Notes under the pieces: generated by a model
What the model was told of the DNA's origin: nothing
Database searches by the model: none
The model's input: the letters and a program-made list of their open reading frames with translations, nothing else
Translations under genes and position numbers: made by a program
In this document: in pieces, positions 7,142 through 15,599 of the stretch
Layout: every line of letters starts with the position of its first letter
How positions within the stretch are numbered: the first letter of the stretch is position 1
NCBI GenBank assembly: GCA_041687455.1
Contig: JAWLBY010000001.1
Span: forward strand, 1 to 64,000
DNA: 64,000 nt
Origin: JAWLBY01 sp041687455
GTDB lineage: Bacteria > Pseudomonadota > Gammaproteobacteria > Xanthomonadales > Xanthomonadaceae
Direction: 5' to 3'

Positions 7142-9205
7142 ATGCCCAGACTCCGCGACCTCCGCGATCCCGCGCTGTACATCAACCGCGAGCTGTCCCA
7201 GCTCGAGTTCAATTTCCGCGTGCTGTCACAGGCGGCCGACACCTCGATCCCGCTGCTGGAACGGCTGCGCTACCTGTGCATCTCGTGCACGAACCTGGAC
7301 GAGTTCTTCGAGATCCGCGTCGCGACCGTTCGCACGGCGCTCGAGTTCGGCGCGCCGCTGCCGGCCGATGGGCTGACCCCGGCCGCGGCATTGAAGGCGA
7401 TCCACCAGGCGGCCGGCCGTCTGGTCGAGGCGCAATACCGGTTCTGGAACGAAACGCTGCGGCCGCAACTGGCTGCGGCCGGCCTGCGGATCCTGCCGCG
7501 CGAAGGCTGGAACGTGAAGCAGCGGCGCTGGCTGCACCGCTATTTCACCGACGAGATCCTGCCGGTGTTGTCACCGCTCGGACTCGATCCGGCGCATCCG
7601 TTTCCGCGCATCCTCAACAAGAGCCTGAACGTGGTCGTCGTGCTGGAAGGCCGCAACGCGTTCGGCCGCGAAGGCGGCATGGCGATCGTCCGCGCGCCGC
7701 GTTCGCTGCCACGGATTACCCGGATCCCGCCCGAAGTGTCCGGCGGCGAGCACGATTTCGTGCTGCTGTCGGCGGTGCTCGGTGCCTTCGTCGACGAGCT
7801 GTTTCCGGGCATGAAGGTCAAGGGCGCCTACCAGTTCCGCGTCACTCGCAACTCGGAACTGTTCGTCGACGAGGAGGAAGTCGAAAACCTCGCCCATGCA
7901 CTGACCGACGAGCTGGCCGCGCGCGGTTTCCGGCGCGCGGTGCGGCTCGAGATCGCCGAGAACTGCCCGGACGAGATCGTCGCGTTCCTGCTGCAGAACT
8001 TCGAATTGCCGAATGGCGCGGCGTATCGGATCAACGGACCGGTCAACCTCAACCGGGTGACCGCGGTCTACGATCTGGTCGATCGGCCGGAGCTGAAGTT
8101 TCCGCCGTTCACGCCGCGACCGCCGCGGCTCGAGCCCGATTCGATGTTCGACAGCATCCGGCAACGCGACCAGTTGCTGCATCATCCGTTCGACAGTTTC
8201 CAGACCATCGTCGACCTGCTGAAGACGGCCGCCATCGACCCGGACGTGCTGGCGATCAAGCAGACGCTGTACCGTGCCGGCGCCAACTCGCCGCTGGTCG
8301 AGCACCTGATCACCGCTGCACGCAACGGCAAGGATGTCACGGTGGTCGTCGAGCTGCGCGCGCGCTTCGACGAGGAGGCCAACATCCGGCTCGCCGACCG
8401 GCTGCAGGAAGCCGGTGTACAGGTCGTCTACGGCGTGGTCGGATTCAAGACCCACGCCAAGATGCTGCTGATCGTCCGGCGCGAGGGCAAGACGCTGCGG
8501 CGCTACGTGCACCTTGCAACCGGCAACTACCACGCAGGCACCGCGCGCACCTACACCGACATCGGGCTGATCACCGCCCATCCGGAGTTCGGCGAAGACG
8601 TGCACCATTTGTTCCAGCAGTTGTCGGGCCTGACCAGCACGACGCGGCTCAAGCATCTGCTGCAGTCGCCGTTCACGCTGCATCGCAGCCTGCTGCGCAA
8701 GATCGAGCGCGAGGCCGCGCATGCCCGCGCCGGCCGTCCAGCGCGGATCCAGGCCAAGATGAACGCGTTGAACGAAGCGCGTGTGATCCGCGCGTTGTAC
8801 GAGGCGTCGCGGGCTGGCGTGCAGGTCGACCTGGTCGTGCGCGGTGCCTGCAGCCTGCGTCCCGGCGTGCCGGGCGTCTCGGACAACATCCGCGTGCGCT
8901 CGGTGGTCGGTCGTTTCCTCGAACACAGCCGCGTGTACTGGTTCGCCAACGACGGCCAGCCGGAACTGTACTGCTCGAGCGCCGACTGGATGGAACGCAA
9001 CCTGCTGCGGCGAGTCGAGATCTGCTTCCCGATCGTCGATCCGGAACTGGCGAGCCGGGTCTACGACGAGGAGCTGGCGAACTATCTGGCCGACAACGTG
9101 CAGGCCTGGGAATTGCTGTCGGACGGCAGCTACCGACGGGTCGAGCGCGGCGGCGCAGCGGCGCACTCGGCGCAGCAGACGCTGCTGTCGCGGGTCGGCG
9201 GCTGA
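7142..9205 (+). CDS. ppk1: Polyphosphate kinase 1
   Basis: 687 aa, full length for PPK1. It makes long-chain polyphosphate from ATP reversibly, at the inner membrane. The N-terminal domain opens with the family hallmark NRELSQLEFN; the middle has NEARVIRALYEAS. The autophosphorylated histidine is His438 in GFKTHAKMLLI, and the second active-site histidine is His457 in YVHLATGNYH. The gene sits 93 bases after phoR and 3 bases before ATG 9209 of the next gene, so phoBR-ppk1-ppx may form one transcription unit. No separate Pho box was seen in front of ppk1. Confidence 0.96.
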   Translation: MPRLRDLRDPALYINRELSQLEFNFRVLSQAADTSIPLLERLRYLCISCTNLDEFFEIRVATVRTALEFGAPLPADGLTPAAALKAIHQAAGRLVEAQYRFWNETLRPQLAAAGLRILPREGWNVKQRRWLHRYFTDEILPVLSPLGLDPAHPFPRILNKSLNVVVVLEGRNAFGREGGMAIVRAPRSLPRITRIPPEVSGGEHDFVLLSAVLGAFVDELFPGMKVKGAYQFRVTRNSELFVDEEEVENLAHALTDELAARGFRRAVRLEIAENCPDEIVAFLLQNFELPNGAAYRINGPVNLNRVTAVYDLVDRPELKFPPFTPRPPRLEPDSMFDSIRQRDQLLHHPFDSFQTIVDLLKTAAIDPDVLAIKQTLYRAGANSPLVEHLITAARNGKDVTVVVELRARFDEEANIRLADRLQEAGVQVVYGVVGFKTHAKMLLIVRREGKTLRRYVHLATGNYHAGTARTYTDIGLITAHPEFGEDVHHLFQQLSGLTSTTRLKHLLQSPFTLHRSLLRKIEREAAHARAGRPARIQAKMNALNEARVIRALYEASRAGVQVDLVVRGACSLRPGVPGVSDNIRVRSVVGRFLEHSRVYWFANDGQPELYCSSADWMERNLLRRVEICFPIVDPELASRVYDEELANYLADNVQAWELLSDGSYRRVERGGAAAHSAQQTLLSRVGG

Positions 9206-9223
9206 GCGATGGAGCGCAGCTCG

Positions 9224-10756
9224 ATGAGCGAACCGCTGCAGGACGGCGAGCTGCTGGCCGCGATCGATCTCGGCTCCAACAGTTTCCACATGGTGGTCGC
9301 GCGCTACGTGCTCGGCCAGCTCCGGATCGTCGACAAGATCCGCGAGATGGTCCGGATGGGCGCCGGCCTCAACGAGAACGGCAACATCGGTCCGCAGGCG
9401 CTGCAGCGCTCGCTGGACTGCCTGCAGCGCTTCGGCCAGCGGGTCGCATCGATTCCGCCGCACCGGGTCCGGGCGATCGCGACCAACACGGTGCGCCGGA
9501 TGCGGATGCCGCAGGTGTTCCTGCTGCCGGCCGAGACCGCGCTCGGTCGTGCGATCGAAGTGGTGTCCGGGCGCGAGGAAGCGCGCCTGATCTATCTCGG
9601 CGTCGCCTTCGGCCAGCCCCCCGACGACCAGCGCCGGCTGGTGATCGACATCGGCGGCGGCTCGACCGAGTTCATCATCGGCCGGGACTTCGATCCGCTC
9701 GAACGCGAAAGCCTGCAGATGGGCTGCATTGCCACGACCCGCCGCTTCTTCGACGACGGCAAGCTGAGCGCGGCGCGCTGGCAGGAGGCACGCACCGAGG
9801 TCGCGGCCGAGTTCCAGCAGTTCGCGGCCGCCTACCGCGCGTGCGGCTGGCAACGCAGCCTCGGCTCGTCCGGCACGATCAAGTCGATCGGCCACGTGGT
9901 CAAGGCGATGAAACCGAGCCGCGGAGTCATCGACCGGACCGGCCTGCATGCGATCCGCGACGCGCTGATCGATGCCGGCTCGCTCAGCCTGGTCAAACTG
10001 AAGGGACTCAGCGAGGAGCGGCTGCCGACCCTGCCCGGCGGCGTACTGATCCTCGAGGCGGCGTTCGACGCGCTCGGCATCGAGCAGATGGAGATATCCT
10101 CGACCGCGATGCGCGAAGGCATCCTGTACGACATGATCGGACGCGCAGAACAGCGCGATCCGCGCGAGGGGTCGGTGGCGGCGCTGGCCGAACGCTATGG
10201 CGTCGACCGCGAGCAATCGGCCCGCGTCGAGGCGACAGCGGCGCGGATGTTCGGACAGGTTGCCGACGCGTGGAGCCTCGACGACGAGCATCGCCGGTTG
10301 TTGGCCTGGGCCGCCCGCACCCACGAGATCGGCCTGGCGATCGCGCACAGCCAGTACCACGTGCACTCGGCCTACGTGATCGAGCATTCCGACGTCGCCG
10401 GCTTCTCGACCCAGGAACAGCAGGCGCTCGCGCTGCTGCTGCGCTGCCATCGACGGACCCCGCCGACACACAAGATCGAGACCTTGCCGGAGCGACTGGC
10501 ACGTCCGGTCCGCTACCTGATGCTGCTGCTGCGACTCGCCGTGCTGCTGCATCGCAGCCATGCGCCGGAGCGACCGCCGACCGTCGAGCTGAGCGTGCTC
10601 GACGACCATCTGAAGCTGGTGCTGCCGGCCGGCTGGCTGGCCGCACATCCGCTGACACGAGCCGATCTGGAGGCCGAGCGCGACTTCCTGGCCGGCATCG
10701 GCTGGTACCTGAACGTGGTCGCCGTCGACGACTCGACGCTGTCGCCGGCCGCCTGA
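9224..10756 (+). CDS. ppx: Exopolyphosphatase (Ppx/GppA family)
   Basis: 510 aa, actin-like ASKHA phosphatase. Phosphate-binding loops are AIDLGSNSFHMVV near the N-terminus and VIDIGGGSTEFIIG near residue 145. The C-terminal helical half includes an HD-like region (THEIGLAI, HSAYVIEHSD), as in full-length Ppx. It hydrolyses terminal phosphates of polyphosphate or converts pppGpp to ppGpp; position next to ppk1 favours polyphosphate. I chose ATG 9224 because GGAG lies nine bases upstream; ATG 9209 would add five residues and nearly touch the ppk1 stop. Confidence 0.92.
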   Translation: MSEPLQDGELLAAIDLGSNSFHMVVARYVLGQLRIVDKIREMVRMGAGLNENGNIGPQALQRSLDCLQRFGQRVASIPPHRVRAIATNTVRRMRMPQVFLLPAETALGRAIEVVSGREEARLIYLGVAFGQPPDDQRRLVIDIGGGSTEFIIGRDFDPLERESLQMGCIATTRRFFDDGKLSAARWQEARTEVAAEFQQFAAAYRACGWQRSLGSSGTIKSIGHVVKAMKPSRGVIDRTGLHAIRDALIDAGSLSLVKLKGLSEERLPTLPGGVLILEAAFDALGIEQMEISSTAMREGILYDMIGRAEQRDPREGSVAALAERYGVDREQSARVEATAARMFGQVADAWSLDDEHRRLLAWAARTHEIGLAIAHSQYHVHSAYVIEHSDVAGFSTQEQQALALLLRCHRRTPPTHKIETLPERLARPVRYLMLLLRLAVLLHRSHAPERPPTVELSVLDDHLKLVLPAGWLAAHPLTRADLEAERDFLAGIGWYLNVVAVDDSTLSPAA

Positions 10757-10802
10757 GCCTCCGCGCGGCGGCCGGCCACCGCGCGAAGGTGGCGAGCGCT
10801 CC

Positions 10803-11588
10803 TCAGTGCGTCTGGCCCGGCGTGCGGTACTGCGAATCGCTGCCGGTCGCGCCAGTGCCCGAACGCCGCTGCGAGTCGGCCAGCGTTTCGCTGGCCCGCT
10901 CGAGCCCCGATCCGGCCAGCTCGCCGGCCCGCTGCCGGACCCGCTCACTGGCATCGCCGAGCCATTGATCCTCCTGCCGCGTCGGCGGCAGCAGCGCCGC
11001 CAGCAACGCGCCGACCGCGATGCCGATCGCACCCACCGCGAGCGGCTGCTCGACCAGCATGTCGTTGAAGCCCTCGCGCGCGTGCTGCGCTCCGCGGCGC
11101 ATCGAGTCGGCGGCCCGGTGCGTGGTCTCGCCGATCCGATGCCCGGCCTCGCTGACCCGATGCGATGCATCGTGCATGCGCTCCGACACGTCGTCGCGCA
11201 GCGACGATGCCCGGTCGCGGATCGATGACGCGGCGTCATGCAGGCGTGAAGCACTGTCGCTGTCGGTGCCGTAGATGTCGGCCGAAGCGTAGCGTGCGCG
11301 ATCGTGGGGGTACGGTTCGCGCGAACTGTTCATCAGCCACAGCAGGCCGACCGAGGTCAGCAAGGTCGGCACCGGATTGGCCTTGATCGTCGCGTTGAGG
11401 TTGTGCATGAACTCGCCGCCGTTGCCGCGGACGAAGCCGAGCGCACGATCGAACAAATCGCCGGGCGACAGCTTGTGCTCGAGCTCGTCGACGATGCCGC
11501 TGATCTCGCGCCGCTTGGCTTCGATCTCGCGTTCCAGCGTGTCGGGGTCCTTGTGCGACTCCCGCTCGATGCGTTGCTGCGCACTCAT
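10803..11588 (-). CDS. DUF3618 membrane-anchored protein, third gene of the envelope operon
   Basis: 261 aa. The N-terminal 50-60 residues match the DUF3618 pattern (an acidic/basic helix DTLEREIEAKRREISGIVDELEHKL). A short hydrophobic stretch near 90 (PVPTLLTSVGLLWLM) and a second one near 200 (AVGAIGIAVGALLAALLPP) could be membrane segments. Between them lies a long run of charged amphipathic heptads (about 105-190), likely a coiled coil or a lipid-binding helix. Function is not known. Its start overlaps the stop of the holin-X-like gene by four bases. Converges on ppx with a 46-base gap. Confidence 0.75.
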   Translation of the reverse strand: MSAQQRIERESHKDPDTLEREIEAKRREISGIVDELEHKLSPGDLFDRALGFVRGNGGEFMHNLNATIKANPVPTLLTSVGLLWLMNSSREPYPHDRARYASADIYGTDSDSASRLHDAASSIRDRASSLRDDVSERMHDASHRVSEAGHRIGETTHRAADSMRRGAQHAREGFNDMLVEQPLAVGAIGIAVGALLAALLPPTRQEDQWLGDASERVRQRAGELAGSGLERASETLADSQRRSGTGATGSDSQYRTPGQTH

Positions 11589-12052
11589 GTCGGCCTCCCT
11601 TTCATCGCCTGCGTGTCCTTGTGCAGTTGATGCATCGTCCGATCCGGCCGCAGCGCATCGGGTTCGAGCCGCTTCTTGCCGGCACCGACCATGCCGAAAC
11701 CGATCAGCGTCACGACGCCACCGACGATCAGTGCCGCCAGCCACGGCGCGACCACGTTGCTGAGTCCGTACACCGCCGACATCAGCAACACGACCAGGCC
11801 GGCCAGCAGCACGCCGCCGCCGGTCACCATGCTGGCGATGCCGGTCTTGGTCCGGTGCAGGCTTTCGCCGATCTCGGCGCGCGCCAGCGCGATTTCCTTG
11901 ACCACCAGTTCCGGCACGTCGCGGCCCAACTGGCGCAGCAGACCACCGACCGAATGATCGTCGGCGTGCTGCGGACGTCCTGCGCCGCCGTTGCCGGGGC
12001 GCGGCGGCGGCGTCGGGGTGTCACTGCGGAAATTCGGAGCCGAGCTGCTCAT
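11585..12052 (-). CDS. Phage-holin-like / holin-X superfamily (DUF1469) membrane protein
   Basis: 155 aa. Low-complexity proline-rich N-terminus, then an amphipathic helix (LLRQLGRDVPELVVKEIALARAE cut into its two halves at the proline). Two transmembrane helices follow (about 75-96 and 103-123) with a short connecting turn, then a charged tail. This is the layout of the DUF1469/putative actinobacterial holin-X family, which despite the name is usually chromosomal and not a lysis protein; no endolysin or other phage gene is near. Four-base ATGA overlaps on both sides make it the middle gene of a three-gene operon. It probably modifies the inner membrane under stress. Confidence 0.75.
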   Translation of the reverse strand: MSSSAPNFRSDTPTPPPRPGNGGAGRPQHADDHSVGGLLRQLGRDVPELVVKEIALARAEIGESLHRTKTGIASMVTGGGVLLAGLVVLLMSAVYGLSNVVAPWLAALIVGGVVTLIGFGMVGAGKKRLEPDALRPDRTMHQLHKDTQAMKGRPT

Positions 12053-12918
12053 AGCGGCGTTCCTCCCGTCGTGTTCGGTCCATTGCGGCGACTGCTGCTC
12101 GGCACGCCGGATTCGTCACCGTGCGTTGCGGAACTGCCGCGGGTGTCATCGGGCAAGCCCCGGCTGGCACCGGCCGACGAACCCGGCGCGCCGGTGCGAT
12201 CAGCCGCGCCGTGCAGGCCGCCGGTGCCCGGGCTGGTAGCGCTGCCGACAGCTCCGGAGCGTCCGCCCGCAGCACCGCTGCCGCCGCCAGCACTGCTGCG
12301 ACCGCTCGCAGCACCGCCGGTGCTGCCGAGCCCGCTGCCGCCGCGCAGGTCGCCGCCGGCACGGCTGCCGACGCCGGCGCTGGCGGCATTGGTCGGATAG
12401 CCGAGCCCGCCGGCGGACGACAGCTCGCTGTCCGCCCGGTTCTGCGATCCGCGCTGCTCGGTGTATTCGCCGTGCTCGCCGTGCTGGCGCCGGGTCGAGG
12501 CGCGCGCGAACCGCGTCAGCGCGAAACCGACCGCCACCGCTCCGGCGACGAACAGGGTCGGGTTGCTGCGCGCCAACTGGTTGACGTCACGCAGCAGGTC
12601 GTCGGCGTTCTTGTGCTTGAGCCCGTCGGCGACGTCGGCGATGCCGCTGGCGAAGCGCGAGACATACCTCGACAGTTCCGGGCTGTCCTCGCGTTCGAGC
12701 GTGTCGGCGGCCGTGCGCATGCCTTCTGCCAGGTGATCGGCCTGTTCGGCCAGCGATCGGGTCTGGCGATCCACCGCCTGCCTGCCCTGATCGAGCGCCT
12801 GCTCACCGGCCCGTTGCGCACCTTGCTGCAGGCGCTCGCTGCCGGCCGCCGATCCCGGTTCGCTGCCACGCCCCGGTGGACCGTGCGTGCCGGACGCACT
12901 CCCATATTGCTGTGTCAT
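12049..12918 (-). CDS. Nutrient-deprivation-type low-complexity membrane protein, first gene of the envelope operon
   Basis: 289 aa. Residues about 25-120 are Gln/Ala/Arg-rich amphipathic helix (QQGAQRAGEQALDQGRQAV). A short hydrophobic segment near 135 (PTLFVAGAVAVGFALTRFAR) is followed by about 150 residues dominated by Gly, Ser and Ala with no predicted fold. This resembles 'nutrient deprivation-induced protein' annotations often found beside holin-X and DUF3618 genes; I know no demonstrated function. The ATG is preceded by AAGGAG. A near-perfect RpoN promoter lies about 115 bases upstream (13034-13049). The Gly/Ser tail may be disordered and prone to length variation. Confidence 0.7.
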   Translation of the reverse strand: MTQQYGSASGTHGPPGRGSEPGSAAGSERLQQGAQRAGEQALDQGRQAVDRQTRSLAEQADHLAEGMRTAADTLEREDSPELSRYVSRFASGIADVADGLKHKNADDLLRDVNQLARSNPTLFVAGAVAVGFALTRFARASTRRQHGEHGEYTEQRGSQNRADSELSSAGGLGYPTNAASAGVGSRAGGDLRGGSGLGSTGGAASGRSSAGGGSGAAGGRSGAVGSATSPGTGGLHGAADRTGAPGSSAGASRGLPDDTRGSSATHGDESGVPSSSRRNGPNTTGGTPL

Positions 12919-13033
12919 CGTCGGTCTCCTTCTGCGCCCCGGCGGACGGACCGCCGCGGCGGGTTCGATGGAAGGACAGGACGAGTGCAGCCCTGTCGAC
13001 TGCGACGGGGATCACCCGTCGTCAGTGATCGAG

Positions 13034-13049
13034 TGCAACCGATGTGCCA
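13034..13049 (-). promoter_or_regulatory. Sigma-54 (RpoN) -24/-12 promoter of the envelope operon
   Basis: On the minus strand the sequence reads TGGCACATCGGTTGCA. It matches the consensus TGGCACGN4TTGCW at every strongly conserved base, with exact spacing between the -24 GG and the -12 GC. Transcription would begin near 13023, leaving a leader of about 105 bases before the ATG at 12918. An enhancer-binding activator would be required; none is encoded in the window. Confidence 0.7.
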
Positions 13050-13172
13050 CGGCAATCGTCGCTCGGCGTGCTGCGAACGCCGGGGATCGACGTCGAATTC
13101 GCCGCCAACCGGCTTCGTCGAGCCCGCTGAAACAGTTGCATCGCGACTGCAAGCGTTGCAGCCGCGATTCGC

Positions 13173-15599
13173 TCAGCCGGCGATCTGTGCCGCGACCGGT
13201 GCGCCGGGGCCGAAGCGTACCCGCAACTGCTCTGCCGGCAACGCCGGCGCATAGAAGAAGCCCTGCGCTTCGCGACAGTCCTGCTCGAGCAGGAACTGCC
13301 GCTGCGCCTCGGTTTCGACGCCTTCGGCGGTGACCGCCAGATGCAGCGCCTTGCCGAGCTGGATCACCGCACCGACGATCGCTTCGTCTTCGAGATCGCC
13401 CGGCACGTCGGCGATGAACGAGCGGTCGATCTTCAGTCGGCCGATCGGGAACCGCTTCAGGTAACTGAGGCTCGAGAAGCCGGTACCGAAGTCGTCGATG
13501 GCCAGCTTGACGCCGTGCGCGAACAGCGCGTTCAAGCGGCGCATGACTTCGTCGATGTCGCTGATCAGGATCGACTCGGTCAATTCGAGCTCGAGCAGGT
13601 GTCCGGGCAACCCGTGCCGCTGCAGCGCCTCGGCGACACCGTCGACGAACGACGACTGGTGGAACTGCGCGGCCGACACGTTGATCGCGATCGGCACCTC
13701 GAAGCCTTCGGCCCGCCACTGCGCCGCCTGCCGGATCGCCTCCTCCATGACCCAGTTGCCGAGCGGCACGATCGCACCGGACTCCTCGGCGACCGGGATG
13801 AACTTCGCCGGCGGCACGTCGCCGAGCTCCGGATCACGCCAGCGCGCCAGCGCCTCGACGCCGACCAGTTCGCCGCTGCCGAGATCGACCTTGGGCTGGT
13901 AGTGCAACTTGAATGCGCCGCACTCGAGCGCCTGACGCAGTGCGTGGTCGAGCTTGACCCGCGACAGCAGCCCGATGTTCATCTGCCGCTGGTAGAAGCG
14001 GAAATCGGAGCGCCCGCGCGACTTGACCGCATACATCGCGCTGTCGGCGTTCTTGATCAGCTCGTCCATGTCGGCGCCGTCGTCCGGATACATCGCGATG
14101 CCGATGCTGCAGGTCAGCGAGAACGACATGCCGTCGAGCGTGATCGGTTTCAGCACGCTGTCGAGCACGCGCCGGGCGACCGTTTCGGCACCGACGCCGT
14201 CGACCTGGTTCAGCAGCAGCACGAACTCGTCACCGCCGAGCCGCGCCGCGGTGTCGACCTGCCGCAGGCACAACTGCAGCCGCCCGGCGACCTCGACCAG
14301 CACGCGGTCGCCGAACGCGTGGCCGAGCGAGTCGTTGATCTGCTTGAACCGGTCCAGGTCGAGGAACAGCACTGCGAAATGCAACCGGTTGCGCTGTGCG
14401 TGGCTGATCGCGAACTCGAACCGCTCGCGCAGCAGCACCCGGTTCGGCAAGCGGGTCAGCGCATCGGAAAACGCCAGCTCCTCGATCCGCTGCTTGGCCG
14501 CCAGAGACTCGGTCAGGTCCTTGAAGAAGCCGATGTAATGGGTTGCGGCACCATCGGCATCCTGCACCCGCAGCATCGACAGCAGGCACGGATAGGTCTC
14601 GCCGCTGGCGCGGCGCGCCCACAGCTCGCCCTGCCAGAAGCCGTGCTCGACGGCCGCAGCGGCGATCTGCGCGAGCTGCTGCGGTTCGCCGGCGTCGGCG
14701 ACGAACTCGGTGACCGCCCGGCCCTGGAAACCGGCATCGTCGTGTCCGGTGAGACGAAAGAACGACGGATTGGCGGCCAGCATCCGGAAGCCGGTATCGA
14801 CGACGAATATCGCGTCGAGACTCGATTCGAATACATGCGAGGCGAGCTTCAGCCGGGTCTCGTCGGCCAGCCGCTGGGTGATGTCACGGAATGAGTAGAC
14901 CCGCCCGATCGGCCGGCCGCGGGCGTACTGCGGCAGCGTGGTCCGTTCGAGCACGCGACCGGAACGCAGCATCAGCACGTCCTCGGCCTCGAGCAGCGGC
15001 GAGCGCGCAATCTTCGCCATACGCTCGAGGTAAAGCGATTCGTCGGCGACATGCTCGGCGAGCCAGCAGAAGATCGCGCCGTCGTCGCGTTCTGTCATCA
15101 GCGCGTCGGGCAATTCCCACAGCTCGGCGAAGCGCCGGTTGTAACCGCGAATGCCGCCGTCCATGTCGACCACGAGGATGCCGTCGGCGGTCGATTCGAG
15201 CGTGGCCCGCAGCTCGGCGATGATGTTCTCGAGCTCCTGCTCGACCCGGTGCTGGGCCGAGCGATCGACCATCGCGACGACATACAGCGCGGCACCACCG
15301 CCGTCCTGCATGCGCGACACGCGCCGGTCGACGTGCACCAGCCCGCCGTCGGCGCCGGTCATGATCGTTTCCGAACTGATCGTATCGGACAGCCCGGAGG
15401 CGACGTCCTCCCAGAAGAACAGATCCTCCGAGGTATGCGCGAAGTCGACCACCGGGCGGCCGAGCATCTGCTCGCGCGCGATGCCGAGCATCCGCTCGGA
15501 GGCGTGATTGACCGCGACGATGGTCAGCCCGATTGCATCCACCAGCCAGACCGCTTCCAGCACGCTCTCGATCAGCGGCTGCAACGGATGCGACTTCAT
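13173..15599 (-). CDS. PAS(3)-GGDEF-EAL cyclic-di-GMP enzyme
   Basis: 808 aa, no obvious membrane segment, so cytoplasmic. Three PAS-type sensor domains (about 8-120, 125-240 and 250-375) precede GGDEF and EAL domains. GGDEF is intact at 455-459, and the inhibitory RxxD site lies five residues before it. The EAL domain has Glu-Ala-Leu at 582-584, then the metal-binding INVSAAQF, ELTES, DDFGTGFSS, KIDRSFI and EGVET motifs, so phosphodiesterase activity is expected. Both activities could be present, with PAS signals choosing between them. Its ATG overlaps the stop of the upstream HD-GYP gene, so both belong to one operon. Confidence 0.93.
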   Translation of the reverse strand: MKSHPLQPLIESVLEAVWLVDAIGLTIVAVNHASERMLGIAREQMLGRPVVDFAHTSEDLFFWEDVASGLSDTISSETIMTGADGGLVHVDRRVSRMQDGGGAALYVVAMVDRSAQHRVEQELENIIAELRATLESTADGILVVDMDGGIRGYNRRFAELWELPDALMTERDDGAIFCWLAEHVADESLYLERMAKIARSPLLEAEDVLMLRSGRVLERTTLPQYARGRPIGRVYSFRDITQRLADETRLKLASHVFESSLDAIFVVDTGFRMLAANPSFFRLTGHDDAGFQGRAVTEFVADAGEPQQLAQIAAAAVEHGFWQGELWARRASGETYPCLLSMLRVQDADGAATHYIGFFKDLTESLAAKQRIEELAFSDALTRLPNRVLLRERFEFAISHAQRNRLHFAVLFLDLDRFKQINDSLGHAFGDRVLVEVAGRLQLCLRQVDTAARLGGDEFVLLLNQVDGVGAETVARRVLDSVLKPITLDGMSFSLTCSIGIAMYPDDGADMDELIKNADSAMYAVKSRGRSDFRFYQRQMNIGLLSRVKLDHALRQALECGAFKLHYQPKVDLGSGELVGVEALARWRDPELGDVPPAKFIPVAEESGAIVPLGNWVMEEAIRQAAQWRAEGFEVPIAINVSAAQFHQSSFVDGVAEALQRHGLPGHLLELELTESILISDIDEVMRRLNALFAHGVKLAIDDFGTGFSSLSYLKRFPIGRLKIDRSFIADVPGDLEDEAIVGAVIQLGKALHLAVTAEGVETEAQRQFLLEQDCREAQGFFYAPALPAEQLRVRFGPGAPVAAQIAG

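Noticed and set aside
7276..10968. Very long open frame on the plus strand crossing ppk1 and ppx
   Set aside because: It is out of frame with two strongly conserved genes and its translation is Arg/Ala/Gly-rich without motifs. GC-rich DNA leaves such frames open.
7571..11254. Very long open frame on the minus strand opposite ppk1-ppx
   Set aside because: Antisense shadow of conserved genes with biased composition and no domain features.
11585..12052. Prophage remnant, because of the holin-like gene
   Set aside because: No integrase, structural or lysis genes lie nearby, and the gene is locked in an operon with non-phage families.
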